A stretch of DNA of 64,000 nucleotides from Paenibacillus sp. FSL R7-0273 (lineage in GTDB: Bacteria > Bacillota > Bacilli > Paenibacillales > Paenibacillaceae). Every line of letters begins with the position of its first letter. Position 1 is the stretch's first letter. Where the stretch lies: positions 2,863,501-2,927,500 of the forward strand of contig NZ_CP009283.1 in assembly GCF_000758625.1 (NCBI RefSeq), read 5' to 3'. The notes under the pieces were generated by a model. It was given only the letters and a program-made list of their open reading frames with translations, searched no databases and was not told where the DNA came from. Positions 33,806 through 43,015 of the stretch are shown piece by piece. A program made the position numbers and the translations under genes.

Positions 33806-34491
33806 GAATACTGCTTGCTGCAGGATTTATCCTGTTCAATGTTGGAATATACCTGTTCATGGCCATGCTCTATAAACGGTACCGCCTGCCTGTCCTGTTA
33901 CCCGCACTGACAGCTACCTTTACGGTGGTGGTGCTGCTGCTCGGATTCGGTATTTCGTATGATACATACATGATCGGCGGCGAATGGATTAACCGCCTGC
34001 TCGGACCTGCGGTTGTCTCGCTGGCCTACCCGCTGTATAAGCAGCGGCATGTGCTGCGGGAGAATCTGCCTGCTGTGCTGGGAGGAACCGTGACCGGTCT
34101 GCTGGTCGGCATGCTGAGCGGCCTGCTGCTGGCAGCCGGTCTTGGCTTCTCCAAAATTTATGTGCTCTCGATTCTGCCCAAGTCCATTACAACGGCTGTA
34201 GCGATTCAGATTTCCGGCAGTCTCGGCGGAGATTCTTCACTGACCTCTGTATTCGTAATGATTGCCGGATTCACCGGTGCTATTGGCGGCCCCTACATCA
34301 TCAGGCTGTTCAGAATCCGCAGTGAGTCCGGCATCGGCATCGGGCTGGGCACCGCATCCCATGCGCTCGGCACAGCCAAGGCGCTGGAATACGGGGAGCA
34401 GTCCGTCTCCATGAGCTCAGTTGCCATGACGGTCTGTGCTATTGTCGGCTCGGTTGTCTCGCCGCTCGTCGTCTGGATCATGTACCACTAG
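33802..34491 (+). CDS. lrgB: LrgB/CidB family membrane protein
   Basis: 229 aa with about seven helices. YDTYMIGGEWINRLLGPAVVSLAYPLYKQ and GLGTASHALGTAKALEYGEQSVSMSS are highly conserved LrgB sequences. It forms a two-gene operon with the LrgA-like gene upstream (ATGA overlap). Together they likely form an envelope complex for pyruvate transport or for holin-like control of autolysis. Confidence 0.92.
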   Translation: MRILLAAGFILFNVGIYLFMAMLYKRYRLPVLLPALTATFTVVVLLLGFGISYDTYMIGGEWINRLLGPAVVSLAYPLYKQRHVLRENLPAVLGGTVTGLLVGMLSGLLLAAGLGFSKIYVLSILPKSITTAVAIQISGSLGGDSSLTSVFVMIAGFTGAIGGPYIIRLFRIRSESGIGIGLGTASHALGTAKALEYGEQSVSMSSVAMTVCAIVGSVVSPLVVWIMYH

Positions 34492-34503
34492 ACATTAATG
34501 CCG

Positions 34504-36064
<1,561 letters not shown>

Positions 36065-36118
36065 TTTATATGATTACATAATACGAATTATACGTTAAAA
36101 TAGGCAATATAAATCTTC

Positions 36119-36142
36119 AGGATTAATATAATTACTAATCCT
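36119..36142. promoter_or_regulatory. Operator-like inverted repeat, proximal to the ArsR-type gene
   Basis: AGGATTA (36119-36125) and TAATCCT (36136-36142) are exact inverted arms with a 10-bp centre. Same half-site family (GGATTA/TAATCC) as the repeat 75 bases away, which supports binding by one dimeric regulator. Confidence 0.55.
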
Positions 36143-36161
36143 AACAGGGTGGAGGATAAGG

Positions 36162-37064
36162 ATGTACTTAACTACAGATTCGGAGTCACTTAAAGTCTAT
36201 GAAGCGCTGGCCAGTGAGGTCAGGCTCAGAATCATTGATCTGCTGGGCACTGAAGAGATGCATATTAAAGAGCTGGCGGCAAAGCTGTATCTCAGCAGTG
36301 CCATAGTCAGCTCCCATGTCTCTAAGCTGCAGAAGGCGGGGATCGTCAGCTCACAGATGAAACGAATTGACGGCGGCACCTATAAATACTGCTCCCTGTC
36401 GGCTAACTTTCTGCAGATTAAATTGTCCGGAGCGAAGGGCATCGCCCGCAAGGTGGTAGAGGTGTCTGTTCCGGTTGGGCATTATACGGATCTGCAGGCT
36501 TCACCAACCTGCGGGATTGCCACCACAGAGAAGCTGATCGGATATTATGATGATCCGCGTTATTTTCTGGACCCGGAGCGGGTGGATGCGGGTATTCTCT
36601 GGTTCGCTAAGGGTTATGCCGAGTACAAGGTGCCCAACTATCTGTTTATGGATCAGAAGGTGCAGGAGATCGAAATTTCTATGGAGCTTGGCTCAGAGGC
36701 GCCGCATGTGAATGAGAAATGGCCTTCGGAGATCCTGTTTGCGCTGAACGGACATGATCTGGGCAAATGGACAAGTCCCGGTGATTTCGGGGTAATGCGC
36801 GGGAGGCTAACCCCCTCCTGGTGGAATCCGGATGTGAACCAGTACGGTCTGCTTAAGGTGCTGCGCGTTAACCGCAGGGGGACTTACATCGACGGGCAGC
36901 AGATTTCAGCAGTAACGCTGGATGATGTGTGCTGGCAGAAGGACCAGTGGACCTTCAGGCTGACGGCGGAAGATTCGACCCGAAGGCGGGGCGGATTAAC
37001 GCTGTACGGCCGCGGCTTCGGCAATTATGAACAGGATATTGTGTTCAGGGTGTATTACGAATAA
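36162..37064 (+). CDS. ArsR-family regulator with large C-terminal effector domain
   Basis: 300 aa. The N-terminal winged helix (about residues 5-85) shows VRLRIIDLLGTEEMHIKELAAKLYLSSAIVSSHVSKLQKAGIV; no metal-binding Cys motif is present. The remaining 210 residues (NYLFMDQKVQEIEISMELGSEAP, LFALNGHDLGKWTSPGDFG, GLTLYGRGFGNYEQDIVFRV) form a beta-rich domain found in Firmicute regulators beside arabinofuranosidase genes; it likely senses a sugar. Divergent from abfA. ATG follows GGTGGAGGATAAGG. Confidence 0.85.
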   Translation: MYLTTDSESLKVYEALASEVRLRIIDLLGTEEMHIKELAAKLYLSSAIVSSHVSKLQKAGIVSSQMKRIDGGTYKYCSLSANFLQIKLSGAKGIARKVVEVSVPVGHYTDLQASPTCGIATTEKLIGYYDDPRYFLDPERVDAGILWFAKGYAEYKVPNYLFMDQKVQEIEISMELGSEAPHVNEKWPSEILFALNGHDLGKWTSPGDFGVMRGRLTPSWWNPDVNQYGLLKVLRVNRRGTYIDGQQISAVTLDDVCWQKDQWTFRLTAEDSTRRRGGLTLYGRGFGNYEQDIVFRVYYE

Positions 37065-37099
37065 CGCAGGTCTGACGTCTTCCTTGATTGAGAATTGAT

Positions 37100-37124
37100 G
37101 TTTGCGAAACAGTCCAACGGGTAA
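37100..37124 (+). promoter_or_regulatory. Sigma-B-like promoter before the 57-aa ORF
   Basis: GTTTGC (37100-37105) and GGGTAA (37119-37124) with a 13-bp spacer match the general-stress consensus GTTTAA-N12/14-GGGTAT at 4 of 6 and 5 of 6 positions. Transcription would start about 40 bases before the ATG. Confidence 0.4.
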
Positions 37125-37171
37125 CTATAACTAAGTGTCCAAAAAACTGTTAAGCTCAAGGAGGAATTCAC

Positions 37172-37345
37172 ATGACAGATCACATTCAGAACGAAGCGGA
37201 CATTCGCAATAAAGAGAACAAGGACGGCGACTCTCTTGCAGAACGTAAAAAGATGGAGAACGGCGTAGACATCGAGCCTGAGGCTGATGACTGGGTAGCC
37301 AAGCCGGCAGAGTCCGCTCATCCGGACCCGCTTCCGAAAAACTGA
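37172..37345 (+). CDS. Small acidic hydrophilic protein (57 aa)
   Basis: 57 aa beginning MTDHIQNEADIRN and ending PDPLPKN. ATG is preceded by CAAGGAGGAATTCAC and the gene is closed by a strong terminator at 37362, so it is very probably real. It is highly charged (about half of the residues Asp, Glu, Lys, Arg or Asn), without hydrophobic core or Cys, and probably intrinsically disordered. No function can be assigned; a stress-type promoter precedes it. Confidence 0.72.
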   Translation: MTDHIQNEADIRNKENKDGDSLAERKKMENGVDIEPEADDWVAKPAESAHPDPLPKN

Positions 37346-37361
37346 TCTACACTGATACAGA

Positions 37362-37392
37362 CAGGCTGTCCTAAACGGGCAGCCTGTTTTTT
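37362..37392 (+). terminator. Terminator after the 57-aa gene
   Basis: CAGGCTG and CAGCCTG (37362-37386) pair around a short loop, followed by TTTTTT. Confidence 0.85.
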
Positions 37393-37527
37393 AGTGGCAC
37401 CGGCTGTATTGAGTAATTAGAGACAGCTGTTGTATACTCAGGTCAAGTACTGTCGCTTGTCATCATATTCCAGTCCGCAGGCTGATTTCCCGGAACTCAT
37501 TCAGATGAACTTGAAGGAGGCAAGAGG

Positions 37528-37713
37528 ATGCGTAGTCGTAACGATAACGGCCGCTACAGGCAAAAACGCGGTGAGGCGTTGGCAGGCAATCTTGAGAAGA
37601 AATACGGCTCGGATGTTGGTGTGCGCAGTGAGCTCACACTGGAGGCGCTAAAGAAGCAGTACGATAATCCGTTGGCAGCACAGCTGATGAAGGAACAGCA
37701 GCAGAAGGAGTGA
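37528..37713 (+). CDS. Small basic protein (61 aa)
   Basis: 61 aa starting MRSRNDNGRYRQKRGE and ending KEQQQKE. The ATG is preceded by TTGAAGGAGGCAAGAGG, an excellent RBS, and a terminator follows at 37753. It is basic at the start, then has an amphipathic helix (LEALKKQYDNPLAAQLMKEQ). No family recognised. The larger overlapping frame at 37430-37651 has no RBS and was rejected. Confidence 0.68.
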   Translation: MRSRNDNGRYRQKRGEALAGNLEKKYGSDVGVRSELTLEALKKQYDNPLAAQLMKEQQQKE

Positions 37714-37752
37714 AGCTTAAGGTGTCCAGCATGCCAGTATTCATGCCCATAT

Positions 37753-37796
37753 GATGTCTCAGGAGCCGTAGTCAACGGTCTGGGACATCTTTTTTT
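37753..37796 (+). terminator. Terminator after the 61-aa gene
   Basis: GATGTCTCAG (37753-37762) pairs with CTGGGACATC (37780-37789), an inner CCGT/ACGG stem extends it, and seven T follow. Confidence 0.85.
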
Positions 37797-37883
37797 ATTA
37801 TCCGCATAATTACAGCGGTGTATTGACATACTAGCTCCCGATGGATCTGTATCAATAAATATACAATTCGGGAGGCCGGGCCG

Positions 37884-38456
37884 GTGAATCTTTTTCCGCT
37901 GCTTCCGCCGGGCGGTTATACTGCAATTGCCGCGGCGGGAGAATATATCTTTTATTTTGCAGCATACTCCTTCTTGGGCTGGATGCTCGAAGGGTCATAC
38001 AACCTTTACAGCCAGGGGAGCTTCCGTAAGGAGGGCTTTCTAAAGGGGCCGGTCAAGCCGATGTATGGCTTTGCACCGCTGCTGCTGCTGGCAGCCCAAA
38101 GGCTGGAGCTTCCGCTGCCGCTGTTTCTGACGCTGGTGCTGATTATCCCTTCGCTGGTTGAGTATATCAGCGGCTGGCTGCTGATGAGCTTCTTCCATAG
38201 ACAGTGGTGGGATTATTCGGACATGCCCCGCCAGCTGCACGGCCACATCTGCCTCAAGTTCTCGCTGTACTGGTGGGTGCTGGCAGCCGGGTGTATCTAT
38301 ATGCTGCATCCGCTGATCAGGCTGATCTATTCCTACATCGAGATTCTGTGGATACCGCTGCTTCCGCTGGTTGTACTGCTGTTCACTTCGGATTTGCTCT
38401 GGACCTGGCGGATACGCCGGCGCAGTCTAAACGGACTGGAGCCAGGTGAAGGCTGA
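37884..38456 (+). CDS. Putative ABC-transporter type IV membrane protein (CmpB-like, PF06541)
   Basis: 190 aa with about five membrane helices. FYFAAYSFLGWMLEGSYNLYSQGSF, KEGFLKGPVKPMYGFAPLLLL and WWDYSDMPRQLHGHICLKFSLYW are diagnostic of the family. Function is unknown, although it was once annotated as a transporter component. Start is GTG 37884 behind GGGAGG. Confidence 0.8.
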   Translation: MNLFPLLPPGGYTAIAAAGEYIFYFAAYSFLGWMLEGSYNLYSQGSFRKEGFLKGPVKPMYGFAPLLLLAAQRLELPLPLFLTLVLIIPSLVEYISGWLLMSFFHRQWWDYSDMPRQLHGHICLKFSLYWWVLAAGCIYMLHPLIRLIYSYIEILWIPLLPLVVLLFTSDLLWTWRIRRRSLNGLEPGEG

Positions 38457-38485
38457 CCTTTCTGTTATAGCGCTGCCCGTATATT

Positions 38486-38527
38486 AAGGACCCTTCTTTG
38501 TTCATCCGGCAAAGAAGGGTCCTTTTT
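38486..38527. terminator. Strong terminator
   Basis: AAGGACCCTTCTTTG pairs with CAAAGAAGGGTCCTT (15 bp perfect), followed by TTTTT on the plus strand. Confidence 0.9.
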
Positions 38528-38670
38528 GGCATTTTCGGAAATACGGATTTCCGGGGTTTTCTGGAATTAATGGAGGGAACCGGGCGATCCTGTGTCAAAT
38601 ATAGTTAGTTTCGTAATGCCTTCTTTGATAAACTCATATAGTAGTACTGTAGAGTAAGGAGGGAGTAATA

Positions 38671-39147
38671 ATGCCGATTTCAGAATTTTACCGCGGACTG
38701 CGCAGCAATGTAGGGACAAGTCTTCTGCTGGTGCCGTCTGTGGCTGCGGTGATCCGTAACGATGCAGGCGGAATTCTCTTCATCCGCAAAGGCGGAGAGC
38801 AGCTATGGGGTCTGCCGGCCGGAGCGGTTGAGCCAGGGGAGACACCGTCCAGAGCGCTGCGCCGCGAAGTGTTTGAAGAAACGGGATTAATGGTAACACC
38901 ACTACGGATCAGCGGCGTATTCGGCGGCCAAAAGTATGCGTATGAGTACAGCAATGGTGACCGTGTTGAGTACTCCGTTACTGTATTTGAGTGTTCAATC
39001 GTCAAGGGGACGCCAAGGAGTATGGATGGAGAGTGCGAGGAGCTCAGGTTTTTCAAGGAAGGGGAGCTGCCGCAGCTTGCCATTCCCTATCCGGCTGAGC
39101 TGTTCCGGAGTCCCGCTGCTGAAGCCGGGCCGGCAATATTTGAGTAG
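38671..39147 (+). CDS. NUDIX hydrolase
   Basis: 158 aa. Complete Nudix box GAVEPGETPSRALRREVFEETGL (G-x5-E-x7-REVxEExGL) near residues 51-73, with flanking strands VAAVIRNDAGGILFIRKG and EYSVTVFECSI. It hydrolyses a nucleoside diphosphate linked to some group X; substrate not predictable. ATG follows GAGGGAG-type RBS (TAAGGAGGGAG). Confidence 0.9.
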   Translation: MPISEFYRGLRSNVGTSLLLVPSVAAVIRNDAGGILFIRKGGEQLWGLPAGAVEPGETPSRALRREVFEETGLMVTPLRISGVFGGQKYAYEYSNGDRVEYSVTVFECSIVKGTPRSMDGECEELRFFKEGELPQLAIPYPAELFRSPAAEAGPAIFE

Positions 39148-39180
39148 CTTCATCTTAATTAAAAGTTAGGAGATATCAGT

Positions 39181-39591
39181 GTGCCAAAGATTGCTGTAAA
39201 CCTCTGCCGCATCAGGATTATATACTGCTGTGCCATTATCATTACTCTTGTCTCAGGACTCTGTTCCAGAGCTTATGCGGAGTATCTGCCTGAGTTCGCA
39301 GCAGCTCATCTGGGAGACGCATTATGGGCGGCGATGGTGTATTTCGGATTCCGCCTGCTGCTCAGCCGGCGGTCACTGGCAGTCGCGCTTGCGCTAAGCC
39401 TGCTGTTCAGCTTCGGCATTGAGCTCAGCCAGCTATACCAGGCAGCATGGATTAATGAAGTGCGGGCCACGCTGCCGGGCAGGCTGATTCTGGGCAGAGG
39501 GTTCCTCTGGATCGACCTGGTGCGTTATACAGCAGGAATCTGCGCCGCCTATGTGCTGGACCGGAGCTGCATGAACAGAGCTTCAACGTGA
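39181..39591 (+). CDS. DUF2809 membrane protein
   Basis: 136 aa with four helices (about 12-30, 42-58, 66-86, 115-130). FAAAHLGDALWAAMVYFGFRLLL and FGIELSQLYQAAWINEVRATLPGRLILGRGFLWIDLVRYTAGI fit the DUF2809 family, function unknown. GTG start preceded by TTAGGAGAT. It starts 33 bases after the NUDIX gene and may be in its transcript. Confidence 0.8.
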   Translation: MPKIAVNLCRIRIIYCCAIIITLVSGLCSRAYAEYLPEFAAAHLGDALWAAMVYFGFRLLLSRRSLAVALALSLLFSFGIELSQLYQAAWINEVRATLPGRLILGRGFLWIDLVRYTAGICAAYVLDRSCMNRAST

Positions 39592-39622
39592 TAAATAAGC
39601 TTGATGGAGATGAGAATGCCTA

Positions 39623-40423
39623 ATGACCATGACCAACAGCTTAATCGTCGTATGCCTGCTGACTTTGATTATTAATACGGCAGAAACGTTATCCTATTCG
39701 GTCCGTTTTGCCGGTGTGAAGCTGAACAAGATTGCCATTGCCTTATCCCTGACCGGCATTATCGTGCTGATCTCAAGAACCGCCAATATGATTCAGGCCC
39801 CGCTGACGGCCAAATTTGTAGATTACTCCAACAATGAAGATCCAAGCTTTCCGCTGGGCAATTATCTGCGGATCATTATGCTCGCTTCTACCCTGGGTAC
39901 TCTGATTGCAATTGCACTGTTTCCGACCTTTGTCGGCCTGTTCAGCAGGGTGATTTCCAAGCTGGAGGTAGAGGGCTCCATTCCCAAGCTGCTCAGCAGC
40001 GTGACTGTGGAGCAGCTCAAGAACACCCGCAAGTATTTCAAGCGGCCCGGCCTGCAGCTGCCAAGCTTCCGGTATCTGGGCATCCCTAAGCGGTTCATCA
40101 TTATGAATATATTCGTCACCGGATTCTATACGGTTGGGGTGCTGTCCTCCCTGTATGCCGGCCATTTGTCTCCCCAGCTGCTGGCCACCGCCTCCAACGC
40201 CTCCGGGCTGATCAACGGTCTGGCTACGATTCTGCTGACCATCTTTATTGATCCGCAGCTGGGGATTATTACCCATAAGGCAACGGAGAGTGTAGAGTAC
40301 CGTGACCAGCTAGGTAAAATCTATGTTCTGTTAATGTTCTCCAGGGTGCTCGGAACCTTGCTGGGCCAGCTCGTCTTCGAGCCGGCTGCCTATTTCATCA
40401 GCTGGATGGTTCAGCTAATCTGA
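39623..40423 (+). CDS. amj: Lipid II flippase Amj (YdaH family)
   Basis: 266 aa with about seven helices, equal in length to Bacillus subtilis Amj. NTAETLSYSVRFAGVKLNKIAIALSLTGIIVLISRTANMIQAPLTAKFVD and VLSSLYAGHLSPQLLATASNASGLINGLATILLTIFIDPQL are characteristic. Amj moves undecaprenyl-PP-linked peptidoglycan precursor across the membrane when MurJ is inhibited; in B. subtilis it is induced by envelope stress. Convergent with the coiled-coil protein gene. Confidence 0.9.
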   Translation: MTMTNSLIVVCLLTLIINTAETLSYSVRFAGVKLNKIAIALSLTGIIVLISRTANMIQAPLTAKFVDYSNNEDPSFPLGNYLRIIMLASTLGTLIAIALFPTFVGLFSRVISKLEVEGSIPKLLSSVTVEQLKNTRKYFKRPGLQLPSFRYLGIPKRFIIMNIFVTGFYTVGVLSSLYAGHLSPQLLATASNASGLINGLATILLTIFIDPQLGIITHKATESVEYRDQLGKIYVLLMFSRVLGTLLGQLVFEPAAYFISWMVQLI

Positions 40424-40431
40424 TAAGCCCG

Positions 40432-41211
40432 TTATGGAAGCTTAGCTTCAGCCAGCCGGAGGGCTGCAGTGATCTTCTGCTCAAGTACATAAACCTGCTG
40501 CAGACCGGTACGGATTTCCGTCATCCTGGCACAGGAAAGCTTCATTGCGGACGCAGCAGTAACAGCGTCTCCGGCCTTGACGGCAGTCTTATAACGTTTG
40601 TCCGCTTCTGAGCGGAGCGCCTGTGCTTCGCTGATCTGCTTGTTGCCGGCAGTAATTTGCTTTCTGATGCCGGCTACAGGGGAGATCGCATCCTTGGAAG
40701 GCTTGTTCTTGGCTGCCGCAGCCGTCCTGGCTTCAGTCAGCGCAGTGTTCTTCACTTTAATCTCAGCATTCGCCGCTGCAGCAGAAGCCTTTAATTTATT
40801 GCGCTTCAGCTCGAAGGCAGTAGCGCTCTTAAGATTGCCCGCTTTGCGTGCTGCCGCAGCCTGCTTCCCCAGCGACGAGTACTGCTCCAGCAGCGCAGCA
40901 TGCTTCTTCCTGGTGGCTTCAGCCTCTGATTTAAGACGGCCCAGCAGAGTCTTGTCCGTTGCCTGAAGCCTTGCATTAACGGCAGCGAGACCGGCTGTGT
41001 TCTGCTTGCGGAGCTCCTGATTGCGCTTGCTCTCAGCCTTAACTGATGCCTGCAGGCTGGTGTAGCTGCTGTACTGTTCGTTAATCTGGTCCAGCGCCTC
41101 ATCCCAGTCTGAGGCTGCCGCAGCCCGCGGGGTGTTCCCGGACAAAGCTGCAAAAATGAGAAGCAGGACAGTAAAGCTGCGGATTCTGCTTATTACAGCA
41201 GGATTAATCAT
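40432..41211 (-). CDS. Secreted Ala/Lys-rich coiled-coil protein
   Basis: 259 aa. A signal peptide (about residues 1-36, ending AAAASDW) is followed by an almost wholly helical coiled-coil rich in Ala, Lys, Glu and Gln (for example LRKQNTAGLAAVNARLQATDKTLLGRLKSEAEATRKKHAALLEQ). No catalytic domain was found. Start 41211 is preceded by GGAG at 9 nt. Its 5' leader contains a large hairpin with a U-tract at 41243-41308. Function unknown; a wall-associated or scaffold protein is possible. Confidence 0.72.
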   Translation of the reverse strand: MINPAVISRIRSFTVLLLIFAALSGNTPRAAAASDWDEALDQINEQYSSYTSLQASVKAESKRNQELRKQNTAGLAAVNARLQATDKTLLGRLKSEAEATRKKHAALLEQYSSLGKQAAAARKAGNLKSATAFELKRNKLKASAAAANAEIKVKNTALTEARTAAAAKNKPSKDAISPVAGIRKQITAGNKQISEAQALRSEADKRYKTAVKAGDAVTAASAMKLSCARMTEIRTGLQQVYVLEQKITAALRLAEAKLP

Positions 41212-41242
41212 TTGCGTCATCTCCATTTCTCTGCATGTTATC

Positions 41243-41308
41243 AGCGGACGCAAAAAAGCACCCCCAAGAAAGGCATAAATGCCTGTCCTGCGAGGTGCTT
41301 CGCCCGCT
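41243..41308 (-). ncRNA. Structured 5' leader element with nested hairpins and internal U-tract
   Basis: On the minus strand, three stacked helices: P1 AGCGGGCG/CGTCCGCT (41301-41308 with 41243-41250, one mismatch), P2 AAGCACC/GGTGCTT (41294-41300 with 41256-41262), P3 AGGCA/TGCCT closed by TTTA (41271-41284). Internal loops are TCGCAGGAC and TTTCTTGGG. The 3' side of P2 runs into TTTTTT, so P2/P3 is a Rho-independent terminator shape ahead of the start codon. No known riboswitch family matched by eye. It is oriented to the coiled-coil gene. Confidence 0.6.
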
Positions 41309-41313
41309 CAACA

Positions 41314-41328
41314 TGTATAATTTATACA
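41314..41328. promoter_or_regulatory. 15-bp palindrome overlapping a minus-strand -10 region
   Basis: TGTATAATTTATACA is a perfect inverted repeat around one T. On the minus strand it offers TATAAA/TTATAC as a -10, with transcription then beginning just ahead of the hairpin element. Confidence 0.45.
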
Positions 41329-41432
41329 CACTATAGCTCGAATCTATTGGGAAGTCAAGGAATAATGGAACGCCAGTTCGCCAACGCATAAATGTGGAAT
41401 GGAAGTGTCCAATCACAGCACAGGAGGCATAT

Positions 41433-42299
41433 ATGAATCAAATTCAGGAAGAAGCCCGTGATCAAATCGCGCTGATTACGGGAACATCCAGCGGTTTCGG
41501 GCTGCTGACGGCAGTCAGGCTGGCCGCCTTGGGATATCAGGTGGTAGCGTGTATGCGTGATCTGCAGCGTAAGGACGAGCTGCTCCGCCAGGCGGAAGCT
41601 GCCGGAGTAACAAAGAGAATTCATCTGATGACGATGGATGTTACGCGCTCAGACTCCATTGAAGCGGCCGTATCAGCCGTTACCGAGCGTTTCGGAGCCA
41701 TAGATGTGCTGGTGAATAATGCAGGCTTTGCTGTCGGCGGCTTCACGGAAGAAATAAGCATGGAGGAGTGGCGGCGCCAGATGGATACGAATTTTTTCGG
41801 TCTGGTCGAGGTTACCAAGGCAGTGCTGCCTGTTATGCGGGAACAGCGGGAGGGGTGTATTATCAATGTCAGCAGCGTGAGCGGGCTGTTCGGCTTTCCC
41901 GGCTATGCGCCGTATGCCGCATCCAAATTTGCAGTGGAGGGCTTTAGCGAAAGTCTGCGCCAGGAGCTGCTGCCCTTTGGGATTAAGGTCATTCTGGTCG
42001 AGCCGGGCTCCTTCCGCACACCGATCTGGGGCAAAGGAATGGACAGCATCCGCACCAGTGCTGCTTCTCCTTACAACAAGCAGCTGGAGCAGGTGCTGCG
42101 CTACTCCCGGCGGACTGCAGAAACTGCGCCGGATCCGTCACAGGTAGCCGAGCTGATTGGAAGGCTTGTACAGAAGCGCTCTCCCAAGCTGCGCTATCCG
42201 GTGGGTAAAGGCATTCACAGCCTCATTATCGGCAAAATCCTGCTTCCCTGGAAAACGCTCGAGCGCTTTATCGCCAAATCCCTGGCGGGGATGAAGTAA
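41433..42299 (+). CDS. Short-chain dehydrogenase/reductase
   Basis: 288 aa. NAD(P)-binding TGTSSGFG, DVLVNNAG, and the catalytic pair in SSVSGLFGFPGYAPYAASKF (Ser...Tyr-x3-Lys). The C-terminal region after residue 200 is longer than in classical SDRs, as in the 17-beta-HSD-like subgroup. Substrate unknown. ATG 41433 follows CAGGAGGC at 6 nt; an earlier in-frame ATG at 41394 has no RBS. Confidence 0.9.
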   Translation: MNQIQEEARDQIALITGTSSGFGLLTAVRLAALGYQVVACMRDLQRKDELLRQAEAAGVTKRIHLMTMDVTRSDSIEAAVSAVTERFGAIDVLVNNAGFAVGGFTEEISMEEWRRQMDTNFFGLVEVTKAVLPVMREQREGCIINVSSVSGLFGFPGYAPYAASKFAVEGFSESLRQELLPFGIKVILVEPGSFRTPIWGKGMDSIRTSAASPYNKQLEQVLRYSRRTAETAPDPSQVAELIGRLVQKRSPKLRYPVGKGIHSLIIGKILLPWKTLERFIAKSLAGMK

Positions 42300-42337
42300 G
42301 CACCGTACATCTCCCCCTATAGAGAGAAGGGTATAAC

Positions 42338-43015
42338 TTGAATAGAAATGTTCTGTACATTGAAGATAACGAGACAATAGGCGGCTGGGTCAAGGAAGAA
42401 TTGGAGCAGCGCGGATTTTCAGTCCGGTGGCTGCTTTCCGGCGAAGGCGCTGAACAAGAAGTAAAGGAGCATGAGCTTGTTATTTTGGATATTATGCTGC
42501 CCGGCCTGGACGGGTTTACTGTGGGCAGACGGTTGAAAAGAGCTGCACCTGCTGTTCCTATCTTACTTTTAACTGCGCGTACATCGATAGATGATAAGGT
42601 CGAGGGACTGCAATTTGCGGATGACTATTTAACGAAACCGTTCCATACAGAAGAACTGGTTGCAAGAATGGAAGTATTAATACGCCGCAGCGGCGGAACA
42701 CCCTCCGGACGGATTTTATTAGACGGACATATTGAGGTTGATCCGCAGCTCCAGCTGATTTTCGACAAACGCACCGGTGAGGAACTGATTTTGACAGGGA
42801 AGCAGCATCAGATTTTAATGTATTTTTTACGCCATCCTAACCAGGTCTTGCCGAAAGAACAGATTTATGAAGCCGTTTGGGAAGAAGCTTATATCACAGG
42901 CGATAAAACGTTAATGGTCCATATCCGCAGGCTGCGCCAAAAGCTGGAGCGTAATCCGGATTCACCGGAAATTATTGAAACGCTGAAGGGAATCGGCTAC
43001 CGGGTGAAGCTATGA
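42338..43015 (+). CDS. OmpR-family response regulator of an antimicrobial-resistance-like module
   Basis: 225 aa. Receiver: YIEDNETIGGWVKEEL, LVILDIMLPGLDGF, ILLLTARTSIDDKVEG. The loop before the conserved Lys reads GLQFADDYLTKPF, where the usual form is GLxLGADDYLxKPF, so one residue (Gly) is missing. Winged helix: LTGKQHQILMYFLRHPNQVL, KGIGYRVKL. The start is TTG 42338. First gene of a five-gene operon with kinase and ABC exporter; coupled to the kinase by a 4-base overlap. Confidence 0.9.
   Translation: MNRNVLYIEDNETIGGWVKEELEQRGFSVRWLLSGEGAEQEVKEHELVILDIMLPGLDGFTVGRRLKRAAPAVPILLLTARTSIDDKVEGLQFADDYLTKPFHTEELVARMEVLIRRSGGTPSGRILLDGHIEVDPQLQLIFDKRTGEELILTGKQHQILMYFLRHPNQVLPKEQIYEAVWEEAYITGDKTLMVHIRRLRQKLERNPDSPEIIETLKGIGYRVKL

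Noticed and set aside
37430..37651. 73-codon frame ahead of the 61-aa gene
   Set aside because: The frame at 37528 has the excellent RBS and is closed by a terminator; the longer one has none.
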